A stretch of DNA of 18,108 nucleotides from JANLIQ01 sp964358205 (GTDB taxonomy: Bacteria; Patescibacteriota; UBA1384; 2-12-FULL-50-11): positions 1 through 18,108 of the forward strand of contig CAYHNZ010000019.1 of NCBI GenBank assembly GCA_964358205.1. The letters run 5' to 3'. The translations under genes were made by a program, and so were the position numbers. Below are positions 1-7,346 of this stretch, in pieces (positions within the stretch are counted from its first letter, which is position 1; each line of letters opens with the position of its first letter). Under the pieces are notes generated by a model. It worked only from the letters and a program-made list of their open reading frames with translations, searched no databases and was not told the origin of the DNA.

Positions 1-384
1 GGAAGTATTGACGATTTTGGTCCAGTCGTACATCGCCCCGACCGCTTTAAGTTGGTTGATAAAAACAGGGATTGCTTGGTCGATGAAATCTTTTGGCTGG
101 GCTTTTTTCTTGATCGCAGCGTTTTCAGCCGGTAAACCAAAGGCGTCAAAACCCATCGGATGAAGGACGGTTTTACCCTGCAGTCGCCAATATCGAGCGA
201 AATAGTCGCTCAAAACAAAACCTCGCCAGTGCCCGACATGCAAACCCTCGCCGGAGGGGTAGGGAAACATATCGAGACAGTAAAAGCCGTTCTTGACTTT
301 AGCCGGATCGACTTCGTCGTGTTTCTGCTCGGCCCATTTCTGGCGCCATTTCTTTTCGATTGCTTGGTGGTCGTAGCTTTGCAT
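1..384 (-). CDS. leuS: Leucyl-tRNA synthetase, N-terminal part (runs off window)
   Basis: Class I aminoacyl-tRNA synthetase that charges tRNA-Leu in the cytoplasm. Reading the minus strand from the ATG at 384 gives 128 residues open to the window edge. They contain the family's N-terminal signature: residues near MFPYPSGEGLHVGH carry the HIGH motif as HVGH, followed by a segment containing HPMGFDAFGLPAENAA, typical of LeuRS. The rest (editing domain, KMSKS, anticodon-binding domain) lies outside the window. The start follows a TACAAT -10 box by 7 nt, so the mRNA would have a leader of about one base, and no Shine-Dalgarno is visible. The family call is secure from the motifs. Confidence 0.96.
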   Translation of the reverse strand, partial: MQSYDHQAIEKKWRQKWAEQKHDEVDPAKVKNGFYCLDMFPYPSGEGLHVGHWRGFVLSDYFARYWRLQGKTVLHPMGFDAFGLPAENAAIKKKAQPKDFIDQAIPVFINQLKAVGAMYDWTKIVNTS

Positions 385-391
385 TAATAAG

Positions 392-420
392 ATTGTACCT
401 GAAAATTAACCAATTTTGAC
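392..420 (-). promoter_or_regulatory. Candidate leuS promoter, nearly leaderless
   Basis: On the minus strand a TACAAT -10 (392-397) lies 17 nt downstream of a GTCAAA -35 (415-420). The expected +1 is about position 385, one base before the leuS ATG. The -10 is good and the -35 weak. Confidence 0.45.
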
Positions 421-521
421 GTTTCTATTTTGACGATGATTGCGCAAGATAGTTTAAAGAAATCATAGATCGGCCTAGATCTAACTCGATACACAAACAC
501 TGCGCCAGCGGTGCTTGTGGC

Positions 522-551
522 AAAAAAACCGGCAGGGATAAACCCTGCCGG
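522..551 (-). terminator. Rho-independent terminator of purH
   Basis: A perfect 9-bp stem (529-537 with 543-551, CCGGCAGGG paired with CCCTGCCGG) and a 5-nt loop are followed on the minus strand by seven T residues (522-528). It lies 11 bp after the purH stop. Confidence 0.9.
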
Positions 552-561
552 AGATATTTGG

Positions 562-2190
562 TCAGTGGCCGTAAAAACCGCGGCCCTTCTTGTCGGGGAT
601 CATTAGAAGCGCGATCCCAAGTTCTTGGCATTTGTCTTTAATCAATTGGTCGTTGACCGAGCCACTGGTGGCAAGAATCAAGGCAATTTCAGCGAGCGCT
701 AGAGTCTCGGGTCCGTCAGTGAAAGGGAAGAACGAGTCGCTGTAAGCGACTGCCCCTTTAGTTTCGAGTCCAGCTAGGTCTGCCTTCATCCCAGCCAACT
801 CACAACAGGAGGCTCGATCTTGCTGGCCAGTGCCGTTGGCGATGAGCATCCCGTTATTGACTAGGGTGATGGTGTTGCTGTTGCTGGTTGAGCCAATCGC
901 CCAAGCCAACACAACGTTTAGACTTCGAATCTGGCTAGGCAATGATCTCCCCTCGAACCTTTGGATATCAGGATCCTCCAGATCTAGTACGAAAAAGTAG
1001 TTTGGCTGGGTTAAGAACCCACCCCGGACGTAGCGAAACCGTATCGCCGTGTCGAGCGAGTTACGATCAAGCATTGCTAGAGCCGGATTGACCAGCAGGC
1101 GACATTTGTCGCCTCTGCGCTTCAGTATTTCAATGGCCATAATAGTGAAAGCTGGGGCAACGACCAAATCAAGGATACGTCGCTTATCCCCCTCCATTTC
1201 CCAGGTCATCAATGTTTCGGCTACTATCTCGTCGACCGTAAAGTTAACCATGACCGAGCCACCGAAAATTGCCCTAAGATCTCCATCGAGCATACACTTC
1301 AGAGCCGTTTCACCTCCACGGCAATTGTTGTGCGTCACAACTGAAGCGCCACAGCAATTGCCGTGTTTAGCTCCGAGCGCAATCTGCGGTACTTCACCGC
1401 AGTTGAGATCGCACCCGGCGGCGATGTGAGTCATTGTCTGGAGAAGCCGATCAACATCAGTCCAGTTGATGAAGCTCCGATCCGTACCTTCCAGGACCTC
1501 GAACTTCTCTAATGACAGCGGGTCGTCTGGCCGATTTGAATATAGGGCGGCGGGCGTTTGCCAAGGATTTTCGCCGTACTTACAGTCCTCGACTTTCTGC
1601 CCGAGAAAACCGAAGTAGCCATCGCTACTGATTTGGGCGGCCGAGGTAAGGGCGTAATGAGCAACCACGAATTCGGCCTTGGCCGCCAACGTTTCGCGCA
1701 ATTCATCCTCACTGATTGAAGCTTTACCGCGCAACCAGCTAATTACCAGATCTCTGTCTCCAGGGTCGCTGATGACAATTCGTCGCCCTTTGGCGGCACT
1801 CCGTAACATCGTCGGACCGCCAATGTCGGTCTTTTCGATGATAGATTCGGGTGTCGAGCCGGGTCTGGCAATCTCGGCCTCGAGTGGGTAGAGATCGACA
1901 CAGACCAAGTCCAGCCAAGGTATACCGAGACTTTCCAACTCCGCGATATCGCAATCACAAGCTAAAAGTCCAGCATGAACTTCTCTTGAAAGAGTGACGA
2001 CTCGATGGTTAAGTATTGCCTCGCCACCAACTAGAGTGGACACGACGGTAACCGGAACACCTTTGTCAATAAGGGCTTTAGCCGTGCCACCAGAGGCGTA
2101 AATTGTCCAGCCAAGCTCAACGAGAGCTTGGGCAAAGTCGACGATACCGTCTTTATGATAGACGGAGAGTAGCGCATTTTTCCTTGTCAT
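562..2190 (-). CDS. purH: Bifunctional AICAR transformylase / IMP cyclohydrolase
   Basis: Catalyses the last two steps of IMP synthesis: formyl transfer from 10-formyl-THF to AICAR, then ring closure. At 542 residues it has the family's usual length. Residues 1-150 form the MGS-like cyclohydrolase domain (TDIGGPTMLRSAAK at 121-134). YGENP at 205-209 opens the transformylase domain, which keeps the catalytic Lys-His pair as K275-H276 in KHGNCCG, and SDSFFPFTDG follows near 485. The start has an AGGA Shine-Dalgarno 7 nt upstream. It appears monocistronic, with its own promoter and terminator. Odd points: the usual RVKTLHP stretch of the cyclohydrolase domain reads RVVTLSR, replacing the lysine, and the KHxNPCG proline is Cys. 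By alignment from memory Y101, D122 and K134 match the other cyclohydrolase active-site residues. Function is likely, but cyclohydrolase activity is less certain. Confidence 0.95.
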   Translation of the reverse strand: MTRKNALLSVYHKDGIVDFAQALVELGWTIYASGGTAKALIDKGVPVTVVSTLVGGEAILNHRVVTLSREVHAGLLACDCDIAELESLGIPWLDLVCVDLYPLEAEIARPGSTPESIIEKTDIGGPTMLRSAAKGRRIVISDPGDRDLVISWLRGKASISEDELRETLAAKAEFVVAHYALTSAAQISSDGYFGFLGQKVEDCKYGENPWQTPAALYSNRPDDPLSLEKFEVLEGTDRSFINWTDVDRLLQTMTHIAAGCDLNCGEVPQIALGAKHGNCCGASVVTHNNCRGGETALKCMLDGDLRAIFGGSVMVNFTVDEIVAETLMTWEMEGDKRRILDLVVAPAFTIMAIEILKRRGDKCRLLVNPALAMLDRNSLDTAIRFRYVRGGFLTQPNYFFVLDLEDPDIQRFEGRSLPSQIRSLNVVLAWAIGSTSNSNTITLVNNGMLIANGTGQQDRASCCELAGMKADLAGLETKGAVAYSDSFFPFTDGPETLALAEIALILATSGSVNDQLIKDKCQELGIALLMIPDKKGRGFYGH

Positions 2191-2252
2191 TACTGATTCC
2201 TGTCACCAATTTGTGGTGTGCCTGCCAAAGTCCGAACCTTAGCGATGAGGTA

Positions 2253-2281
2253 ATATTACAGGAAAGCTGACGTAAGATCAA
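2253..2281 (-). promoter_or_regulatory. purH promoter
   Basis: On the minus strand TTGATC (2276-2281) and TAATAT (2253-2258) are separated by exactly 17 nt. This gives an mRNA leader of roughly 55 nt that contains the AGGA ribosome-binding site. I see no purine riboswitch in the leader. Confidence 0.65.
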
Positions 2282-2385
2282 CTCCAAAGAGACACGAATC
2301 ATAATATGTTTCCAAACACTGTGCTTCCTTTAGTCCGGCCCTACAAACCAATAACATCCGGGCAACATCTTCGGCAAATCTGAAA

Positions 2386-2461
2386 TGGTGGACCGTACCG
2401 GGATCGAACCGGTTACCTCATCGATGCCATCGATGCGCTCTACCAAGTGAGCTAACGGCCC
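2386..2461 (-). tRNA. tRNA-Ala (anticodon GGC)
   Basis: The minus-strand cloverleaf is complete: acceptor GGGCCGT paired with ACGGTCC, D arm GCTC/GAGC, anticodon stem CATCG/CGATG with loop ATGGCAT (anticodon GGC), and T arm ACCGG-TTCGATC-CCGGT. The acceptor has the G3-U70 wobble pair, the alanine identity element. The 3' CCA is encoded (2386-2388). The gene begins 3 bp after the stop codon of the preceding gene, so the two are probably co-transcribed. Confidence 0.96.
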
Positions 2462-2464
2462 CTA

Positions 2465-3133
2465 CTAAAGCGTTATCAAATGTATAATCGCTTGCAATTC
2501 ATTATAAATGCCACCCGAAAAATAATCTAGACGGCAAACACCCATATAGCTTTCTTTTTGGGTAGATTTGCCGATACTTCTTGAATCAATTCTTGTTTTA
2601 TAGAAGTTTCGTTTAGGTATCTTTGTAGTGCTTGACCAAAATTCCTCCAGTACGAGTTGATCTTGATCGGCGCGGCATTGAACGGTAGAGCGAAATTTTG
2701 TTTCATCAATTGAAAAGCACTTCCTTAATAGTTTTAGATATAGCTTGATGATTCTCGGGTCAGAATTTCCAAATGTTAACTTTCCCGATTGCTTACTGCC
2801 CTCAGTTAAATATAGCACCGCCAAAACCGCCAAAGAAGAACTTGGGTCGTTGTTGAGATGTTCCTTGAAATAAATGTATTGAGATTCAAGCCCTAATAAA
2901 TATCTTCTTCTTGTCTCCCTGTTTACCGCTAGCGCTTTCTTGCGATTAACTGCTAACTTTTCTAGGTTGAGCTTTTTGATTCTTTTTCGGTGTTCTTCTG
3001 GTAGCTTAATATCTCGACACCAGGTAGATAAAGTACTCTTAGAGAGAGTGCTTCCCAAACGAGAGTTGATCTCGTTATAAGTAAAGCCATCTGCTCGCAA
3101 CGAACGGGCGGATTCTCTGGTGGTAGATGTCAT
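2465..3133 (-). CDS. HTH protein with LAGLIDADG-like domain
   Basis: No exact function is known to me. Of 222 residues, 6-41 look like a helix-turn-helix (TYNEINSRLGSTLSKSTLSTW), and 45-80 form a very basic helical linker. From about 103 onward the sequence AVLYLTEGSKQSGKLTFGNSD, then the YMGVCRLDYFSGG region, resembles LAGLIDADG-type endonuclease-like domains found in HTH proteins of Actinobacteria and Patescibacteria. The family match is from memory, and a single LAGLIDADG-like unit implies a dimer if it cuts DNA. I chose the ATG at 3133; a TTG lies one codon upstream at 3136. No strong Shine-Dalgarno is seen. The stop is 3 bp from the 5' end of tRNA-Ala and the gene follows gpmI by 31 bp. 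It could be a regulator, a homing-type selfish gene, or a domesticated one. Confidence 0.8.
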   Translation of the reverse strand: MTSTTRESARSLRADGFTYNEINSRLGSTLSKSTLSTWCRDIKLPEEHRKRIKKLNLEKLAVNRKKALAVNRETRRRYLLGLESQYIYFKEHLNNDPSSSLAVLAVLYLTEGSKQSGKLTFGNSDPRIIKLYLKLLRKCFSIDETKFRSTVQCRADQDQLVLEEFWSSTTKIPKRNFYKTRIDSRSIGKSTQKESYMGVCRLDYFSGGIYNELQAIIHLITL

Positions 3134-3164
3134 CAACCTTATCGTACCACAGACTTAGTAAATG

Positions 3165-4748
3165 CTAGACGCCAGCGGGTTGAGTAGCTGGCGTCGCCAC
3201 AGGAGTCGCCGCAACTTCCGGAGCGACAATCAAATTCTTGCCGGTCATTTCGCTCGGAATGGGTAAGTCAAGAAGGGTGAGAATTGTCGGAGCTATATCT
3301 GAGAGTCCGCCTGATCGCAAACTCCAGTTCTTGGCTAGCTCGCTAATAATAAAAAGTGGGACTGGGTTATTGCTATGTTCAGTATCTGGTTCACCAGTTT
3401 TGGGATTAACCATCTGCTCAACATTACCGTGATCGGCAGTGACAATCAGAAAACTATTGCTCTTATTCATGGCTTCGAAAATTGATTTTAGGCCGCGATC
3501 AACAGCCTCACAGGCCTGAATAGCAGATCGTAGGTTACCGGTGTGGCCAACCATATCGGGTGCGGCGTAGTTAAAAACAATAAAATCGTACTGGTCTAAG
3601 CCCTTGATGACCGCTTCCGATATTTCTTTGGTTGACATCTCCGGTACCTGATCGTAACTAGCGACTTTAGGCGAGGGGATAACCACTCGATCTTCGCCAG
3701 CAAACGGCGCTTCTATACCGGCATTAAAAAAGTAAGTAACGTGGGCATATTTTTCAGATTCGGCCACATGGAGCTGTGACAAACCAGCTTTTGACAAAAT
3801 AACCGCCAGCGGTTCGGCCACATTGCGCGGACGAAAAGCCACCGTCATGGGTAAGCCTTCTTGTAGAAAAGTAAACCCGACAAAAAATATGTCCTGAAGA
3901 ATTTTTGGTCTGGCAAAATCGTTAAAATCTATTTTAAGCAACGCCTGGGTAATCTCCCGAGCTCGGTCGCCACGAAAATTGAAAAAAATTATTGAGTCGC
4001 CGTCTTGGATTGGTTGGAAACTATTGTCGCTACCTTGAATAATCGTTGGGATGATGAACTCGTCCGAAAAACCATCTCGATACGATGCGGCTACTGCCGC
4101 CGCTGGTGTTTGGGCGGATGGCCCGAGGCCTTCGGTCATGGCTCGGTAGGTTTTTTCTATTCTCTCCCAACGGTGATCCCGATCCATAGCATAGTAACGT
4201 CCGGAGATGGTACATATTTTGCCAAATCCGATTTCGGTTAATTTTGCCTGGATTTTTTCTAGATATTTTTGAGCCACGAACGGTTCCGAGTCGCGACCAT
4301 CGGTTAGTGCTTGGATACAGATATTAGTAACGCCTCTTAATTTAGCCATATCGAGCAGAGCAAAAAGATGGTTGATGTGACTATGGATACCACCATCAGA
4401 AATCAAACCCATAATATGTACGGCTTTACCGCTAGATTTAGCTCGATCAAAGGCCTGAATAAGCTGGGGGTTGTTGAAAAATGAACCATCAGCAACGGCT
4501 GTATTAATGGCTGATAGGGATTCGCTGACGACTTGCCCGGCCCCAATCGTTAAATGACCGACTTCTGAATTACCCCGCTCACCGGCAGGCAGGCCGACAG
4601 CCTTGCCGCTCGCTTCAAGAGTGGTGTAGGGATAAGATTGTTTGATGGAATTAATAAAAGCCGTTTTAGCTAAAGTCGTGGCGTTACCGCCCCAAGGTGG
4701 CGCTACTCCCATACCATCAATCACGCCCAGAACTATCTTAGGTCGCAT
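3165..4748 (-). CDS. gpmI: 2,3-bisphosphoglycerate-independent phosphoglycerate mutase
   Basis: Interconverts 3- and 2-phosphoglycerate in glycolysis using two metal ions and a phosphoserine intermediate. From the ATG at 4748 it has 527 residues. Visible motifs are the N-terminal metal ligand in VIDGMG (D11), the catalytic serine in GNSEVGH (S61), DGRDSEP, SGRYYAMDRDHRW, the C-terminal metal site VTADHGN, and HSNNPVP. The start overlaps the end of eno by 11 bp and has GGGA 9 nt upstream. A TTG at 4763 is in frame but less likely. The coupling to eno places two consecutive glycolytic steps in one transcript. The last ~19 residues are an Ala/Thr/Pro-rich tail not typical of the family. The coding sequence for this tail forms a hairpin (3168-3195). 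Confidence 0.96.
   Translation of the reverse strand: MRPKIVLGVIDGMGVAPPWGGNATTLAKTAFINSIKQSYPYTTLEASGKAVGLPAGERGNSEVGHLTIGAGQVVSESLSAINTAVADGSFFNNPQLIQAFDRAKSSGKAVHIMGLISDGGIHSHINHLFALLDMAKLRGVTNICIQALTDGRDSEPFVAQKYLEKIQAKLTEIGFGKICTISGRYYAMDRDHRWERIEKTYRAMTEGLGPSAQTPAAAVAASYRDGFSDEFIIPTIIQGSDNSFQPIQDGDSIIFFNFRGDRAREITQALLKIDFNDFARPKILQDIFFVGFTFLQEGLPMTVAFRPRNVAEPLAVILSKAGLSQLHVAESEKYAHVTYFFNAGIEAPFAGEDRVVIPSPKVASYDQVPEMSTKEISEAVIKGLDQYDFIVFNYAAPDMVGHTGNLRSAIQACEAVDRGLKSIFEAMNKSNSFLIVTADHGNVEQMVNPKTGEPDTEHSNNPVPLFIISELAKNWSLRSGGLSDIAPTILTLLDLPIPSEMTGKNLIVAPEVAATPVATPATQPAGV
3168..3195 (-). terminator. Hairpin at the 3' end of gpmI, weak terminator candidate
   Basis: A perfect 9-bp inverted repeat, GACGCCAGC (3168-3176) with GCTGGCGTC (3187-3195), has a 10-nt loop and lies inside the last codons of gpmI, directly before the stop. 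Only a poor T-run follows on the minus strand, so it may attenuate rather than end transcription into the downstream gene. Confidence 0.4.
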
Positions 4749-5961
4749 TGGACGTATTCCCAATCAGCATTCGTTCGATGGCAATTAGCCGACGATATTT
4801 TGTCATCCTCTCGGGGTGATTTATATTCGGTGCCCCAGTTTTAATAAATTGGGCGCCAATGCCAACGGCAAAATCGGCAATATAGTCGTCCAGGGTTTCG
4901 CCGGAGCGATGAGAAACGATGATAACCATACCAGCAACACGTGCCATATTTACTACCTTAATGGTTTCGGTAACTGTGCCGATCTGATTAAGTTTGATTA
5001 AAATCGCATTACTTGTTTTCTCATTGATTCCCCGTTGCAGGCGGTCAGGATTAGTAACATATAGATCATCACCGACCAGCAAGATTTTCTTGTCGGTTGA
5101 TATCGATTTTTCTATTTGTCCGAGAAATTTCGTCCAATCGTTCCAATCTTCTTCCGGAAAGGGATCTTCCAGCGACAGAATGGGGAAATCTTGGAGAAAG
5201 CCCAAGTAACGGCTCGGCGTCATATCGAAAGTGGGGGAGACGCTCGAGGCGGCAACATCAAGTCCAATTGAGACTTCTTCCCACTTCTTATAGCCAGAAT
5301 CCTTAATGGCTCGAACCAGATAGTCGCAGGCCAACTCGTTGGTGTCTAGATTGGGAGCATAACCTCCTTCATCGCCGAAAGTTTGGCTGTTGATATGATC
5401 GGTGGCCAATATTTGGCCTAAAGTGGTAAAGATTAACTGACCAGCCGACAGCTGGTTGTGATAGCCCTTAACTCGATCGGGAATGACCATAAATTCTTGA
5501 ATATCAAGGTTATTATTAGCGTGCTTGCCACCGTTGATTAAATTAAACATAGGGATTGGAATGGTAAAAGATTGTCGCGAATCAAGTGAGGCAATGTATC
5601 TAAAGAGCTCGATATTCATCGAACTGGCCGCCGCTCGACTGACCGCCATCGACACCCCGAGAATGCTGTTGGCGCCGAGTCGAGATTTATTAGCGGTACC
5701 GTCTAGATCAATCATTTTTTGGTCGATTTCCGACTGACTATTAACATCTAACCCGATAAGCGCTGGTTCAATTATTTCAGCTATGTTCTTAACAGCTTGA
5801 GCGGCTTCAACCGTCACTGCTTCAAAGGCGCCCTTCGAGGCACCGGCCGGGATAGCCGCTGAACCGATGACATTATTGTCCGTTTGTACCGAGGCCTGGA
5901 CAGTCAAGTCGCCCCGCGAATCGTGAATGACTTGCCCCCAAACTCGAGCGATCTTGGGCAT
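4738..5961 (-). CDS. eno: Enolase (phosphopyruvate hydratase)
   Basis: Converts 2-phosphoglycerate to phosphoenolpyruvate. At 407 residues it is shorter than the usual ~430. Conserved features are the DSRG start region (14-17), substrate-loop serine in PAGASKG (S42), E156 in DIQEF, catalytic E198 in GDEGGYAPN, metal ligands D235, E265 and D298 (VGDDL), catalytic K323 in ILIKLNQ, HRSGET at 351-356 and K374 in FIKTG. All active-site residues I can place are present, so it should be active despite a diverged surface. In the loop, the usual ASTG is ASKG. The start has a strong GGAGG 8 nt upstream, but this site lies in an 11-bp hairpin. It follows the sugar-phosphate isomerase gene and overlaps gpmI by 11 bp. 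Confidence 0.96.
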   Translation of the reverse strand: MPKIARVWGQVIHDSRGDLTVQASVQTDNNVIGSAAIPAGASKGAFEAVTVEAAQAVKNIAEIIEPALIGLDVNSQSEIDQKMIDLDGTANKSRLGANSILGVSMAVSRAAASSMNIELFRYIASLDSRQSFTIPIPMFNLINGGKHANNNLDIQEFMVIPDRVKGYHNQLSAGQLIFTTLGQILATDHINSQTFGDEGGYAPNLDTNELACDYLVRAIKDSGYKKWEEVSIGLDVAASSVSPTFDMTPSRYLGFLQDFPILSLEDPFPEEDWNDWTKFLGQIEKSISTDKKILLVGDDLYVTNPDRLQRGINEKTSNAILIKLNQIGTVTETIKVVNMARVAGMVIIVSHRSGETLDDYIADFAVGIGAQFIKTGAPNINHPERMTKYRRLIAIERMLIGNTSNAT

Positions 5962-5985
5962 TACACAAACCTCCGGTTTGTGTAA
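5961..5985 (-). promoter_or_regulatory. Hairpin enclosing the enolase ribosome-binding site
   Basis: Positions 5961-5971 and 5975-5985 are a perfect 11-bp inverted repeat around a 3-nt loop. Read on the minus strand, the loop and 3' arm contain GGAGG and the arm ends with the A of the enolase ATG. When folded, the Shine-Dalgarno and start would be masked. The structure is seen directly; a role in translational control is inferred. There is no T-run, so it is not a standard terminator. Confidence 0.7.
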
Positions 5986-5989
5986 AGAA

Positions 5990-6075
5990 TTAAGAATCTA
6001 GAATATGGAATTATGAAGTTCCATATTCCATTTTGGTAGCCCCCTTTTACATTCATAATTCTAAAATCTATATTC
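5990..6075. repeat. AT-rich intergenic inverted repeats
   Basis: The gap between the isomerase and enolase genes contains a perfect 10-bp inverted repeat, GAATATGGAA (6001-6010) with TTCCATATTC (6019-6028). A looser outer pair is GAATTATGA-like (about 6007-6016) with TCATAATTC (6053-6061). No gene is seen. The word-like repetition resembles the region at 17938-18055. Confidence 0.5.
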
Positions 6076-6085
6076 ATCGCTATTA

Positions 6086-7111
6086 TTATAGTTTCGCCAG
6101 TTCGCCCTTTAATTGAACAATCGCTTCGACAGGTGTTGGGTCAACACCATAAACACCGGCCAAATAGAAACTTAGCAGATCGCCGAAATGCAGAAAAAGC
6201 AGCTGTTCAGCTAGGGGAGAGCCGGACTTGACCGAGAGTGGCATAAAAGGAATGTCTTTTTCGGTAAAGGTTTTTTCTAAAACTTTCTGGCGAGCGATAT
6301 TTCGGGAAAAGCCATATTTTGACTCGAGAAAAAGGACTATCAGCTTTTCAGGAACAGCAAAGTCAGTGCCAACAACTAAATTATGACAAGCCTCTGGCAC
6401 CGCCGCCGCAACGGCAAAGGTTTTACTGTTTTCGTTAAATTGATTGAGATAGCGTTTGGCCACTGCCACTAGCGGCGAGTAGGCCAAAATAATCGGTACT
6501 TTGTTATTTAAAGTTACGGCCAACTCTTCGGCTTTTGACTGAAAGGATTTTCGTTGAATAGTTATCTTCAGTTCTTCGACGGCTTGAAAGTAGGTTTTCT
6601 CGGTCAGATCGATCAGCTCTAATTTAGCCATTATCGTCAACAGCGCCCCATAGAGACAGCCAATCGCTGCCCGGGGAGGGCTTTGGTAATCGATTTTTAA
6701 AATTGGGAAGCCGTGGATACCTGACAGTTCCTCCAATTTACCGCCGCTACTGACAGCAATAACGGGCATTTTTCGTTCAACGGCCGCTTTAACAACATCT
6801 ATAGTTTCTTCGGTATCACCAGAGTAGGAGACAGCGATAAGAAGCGTTTTATCGTTAGCCCAACCGGGCAAACCGTAATCGGCCCAAAGACTGACTGGAC
6901 GAGTTAGTTTATTCTCGAATAAATCGACCAAAAGCGCCCCCGCAATACCGGAACCGCCCATACCAGCGATAATAACTTTATCAAAGTTGTTGCTGGTGAC
7001 TGGTAAGCTTTTAGTCCAAATATTAGTCCAGGATTTTTCTAACTGGATGGGTAAATCCATAATTTTCTCCAGCATCTTCCCTGAATCTTCAACAATAATC
7101 GACTCGCTCAT
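6086..7111 (-). CDS. Bifunctional phosphoglucose/phosphomannose isomerase
   Basis: SIS-fold enzyme that interconverts fructose-6-phosphate with glucose-6-phosphate or mannose-6-phosphate, as in the Pyrobaculum-type PGI/PMI family. It has 341 residues, the usual family length. The first SIS domain has the glycine-rich loop AGMGGSGIAG (49-58) and the phosphate-binding SYSGDTEET (95-103). PPRAA near 145-149 fits the family. The catalytic glutamate is E227 in FNENS, and the catalytic histidine is H243 in PEACHN. A GAGAG sequence 7 nt before the ATG is a plausible ribosome-binding site. It heads the minus-strand block with eno and gpmI, though about 125 bp separates it from eno. Whether all three are one transcript is inferred. 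Confidence 0.92.
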   Translation of the reverse strand: MSESIIVEDSGKMLEKIMDLPIQLEKSWTNIWTKSLPVTSNNFDKVIIAGMGGSGIAGALLVDLFENKLTRPVSLWADYGLPGWANDKTLLIAVSYSGDTEETIDVVKAAVERKMPVIAVSSGGKLEELSGIHGFPILKIDYQSPPRAAIGCLYGALLTIMAKLELIDLTEKTYFQAVEELKITIQRKSFQSKAEELAVTLNNKVPIILAYSPLVAVAKRYLNQFNENSKTFAVAAAVPEACHNLVVGTDFAVPEKLIVLFLESKYGFSRNIARQKVLEKTFTEKDIPFMPLSVKSGSPLAEQLLFLHFGDLLSFYLAGVYGVDPTPVEAIVQLKGELAKL

Positions 7112-7278
7112 GATTTACTCTCGCTCCGCTTCGGTAAAATAATCTGCCCCTCTGCCATAACTACAGCGTACTACCGGGGAGTAGTTTTGAGAAGGTTTTT
7201 TAGCGTAGTGGAGCTTAGTGGATAATACCCAAGCAAACTTCGCTAGAACAAATTGCTGGACTTCTATCTGTTAAGTGG

Positions 7279-7329
7279 TATTATCTTCCCTAGGAGAACC
7301 AGATTGTCGCAAGATGTCTGGCTTGTTCT
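7279..7329 (+). promoter_or_regulatory. pyrF leader: -10-like box and hairpin
   Basis: A TATTAT box (7279-7284) without a clear -35 precedes an imperfect hairpin in which AGAACCAGA (7295-7303) faces TCTGG...TTCT (7317-7329). The ribosome-binding site AGGAAG follows outside the hairpin. An attenuator for pyrimidine control is possible, but no T-run is seen. Confidence 0.3.
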
Positions 7330-7346
7330 TTTACAGGAAGTGACTT

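Noticed and set aside
2191..2385. Purine riboswitch ahead of purH
   Set aside because: A promoter and ribosome-binding site are visible, but no purine-aptamer core (paired loops with conserved three-way junction) could be recognised.
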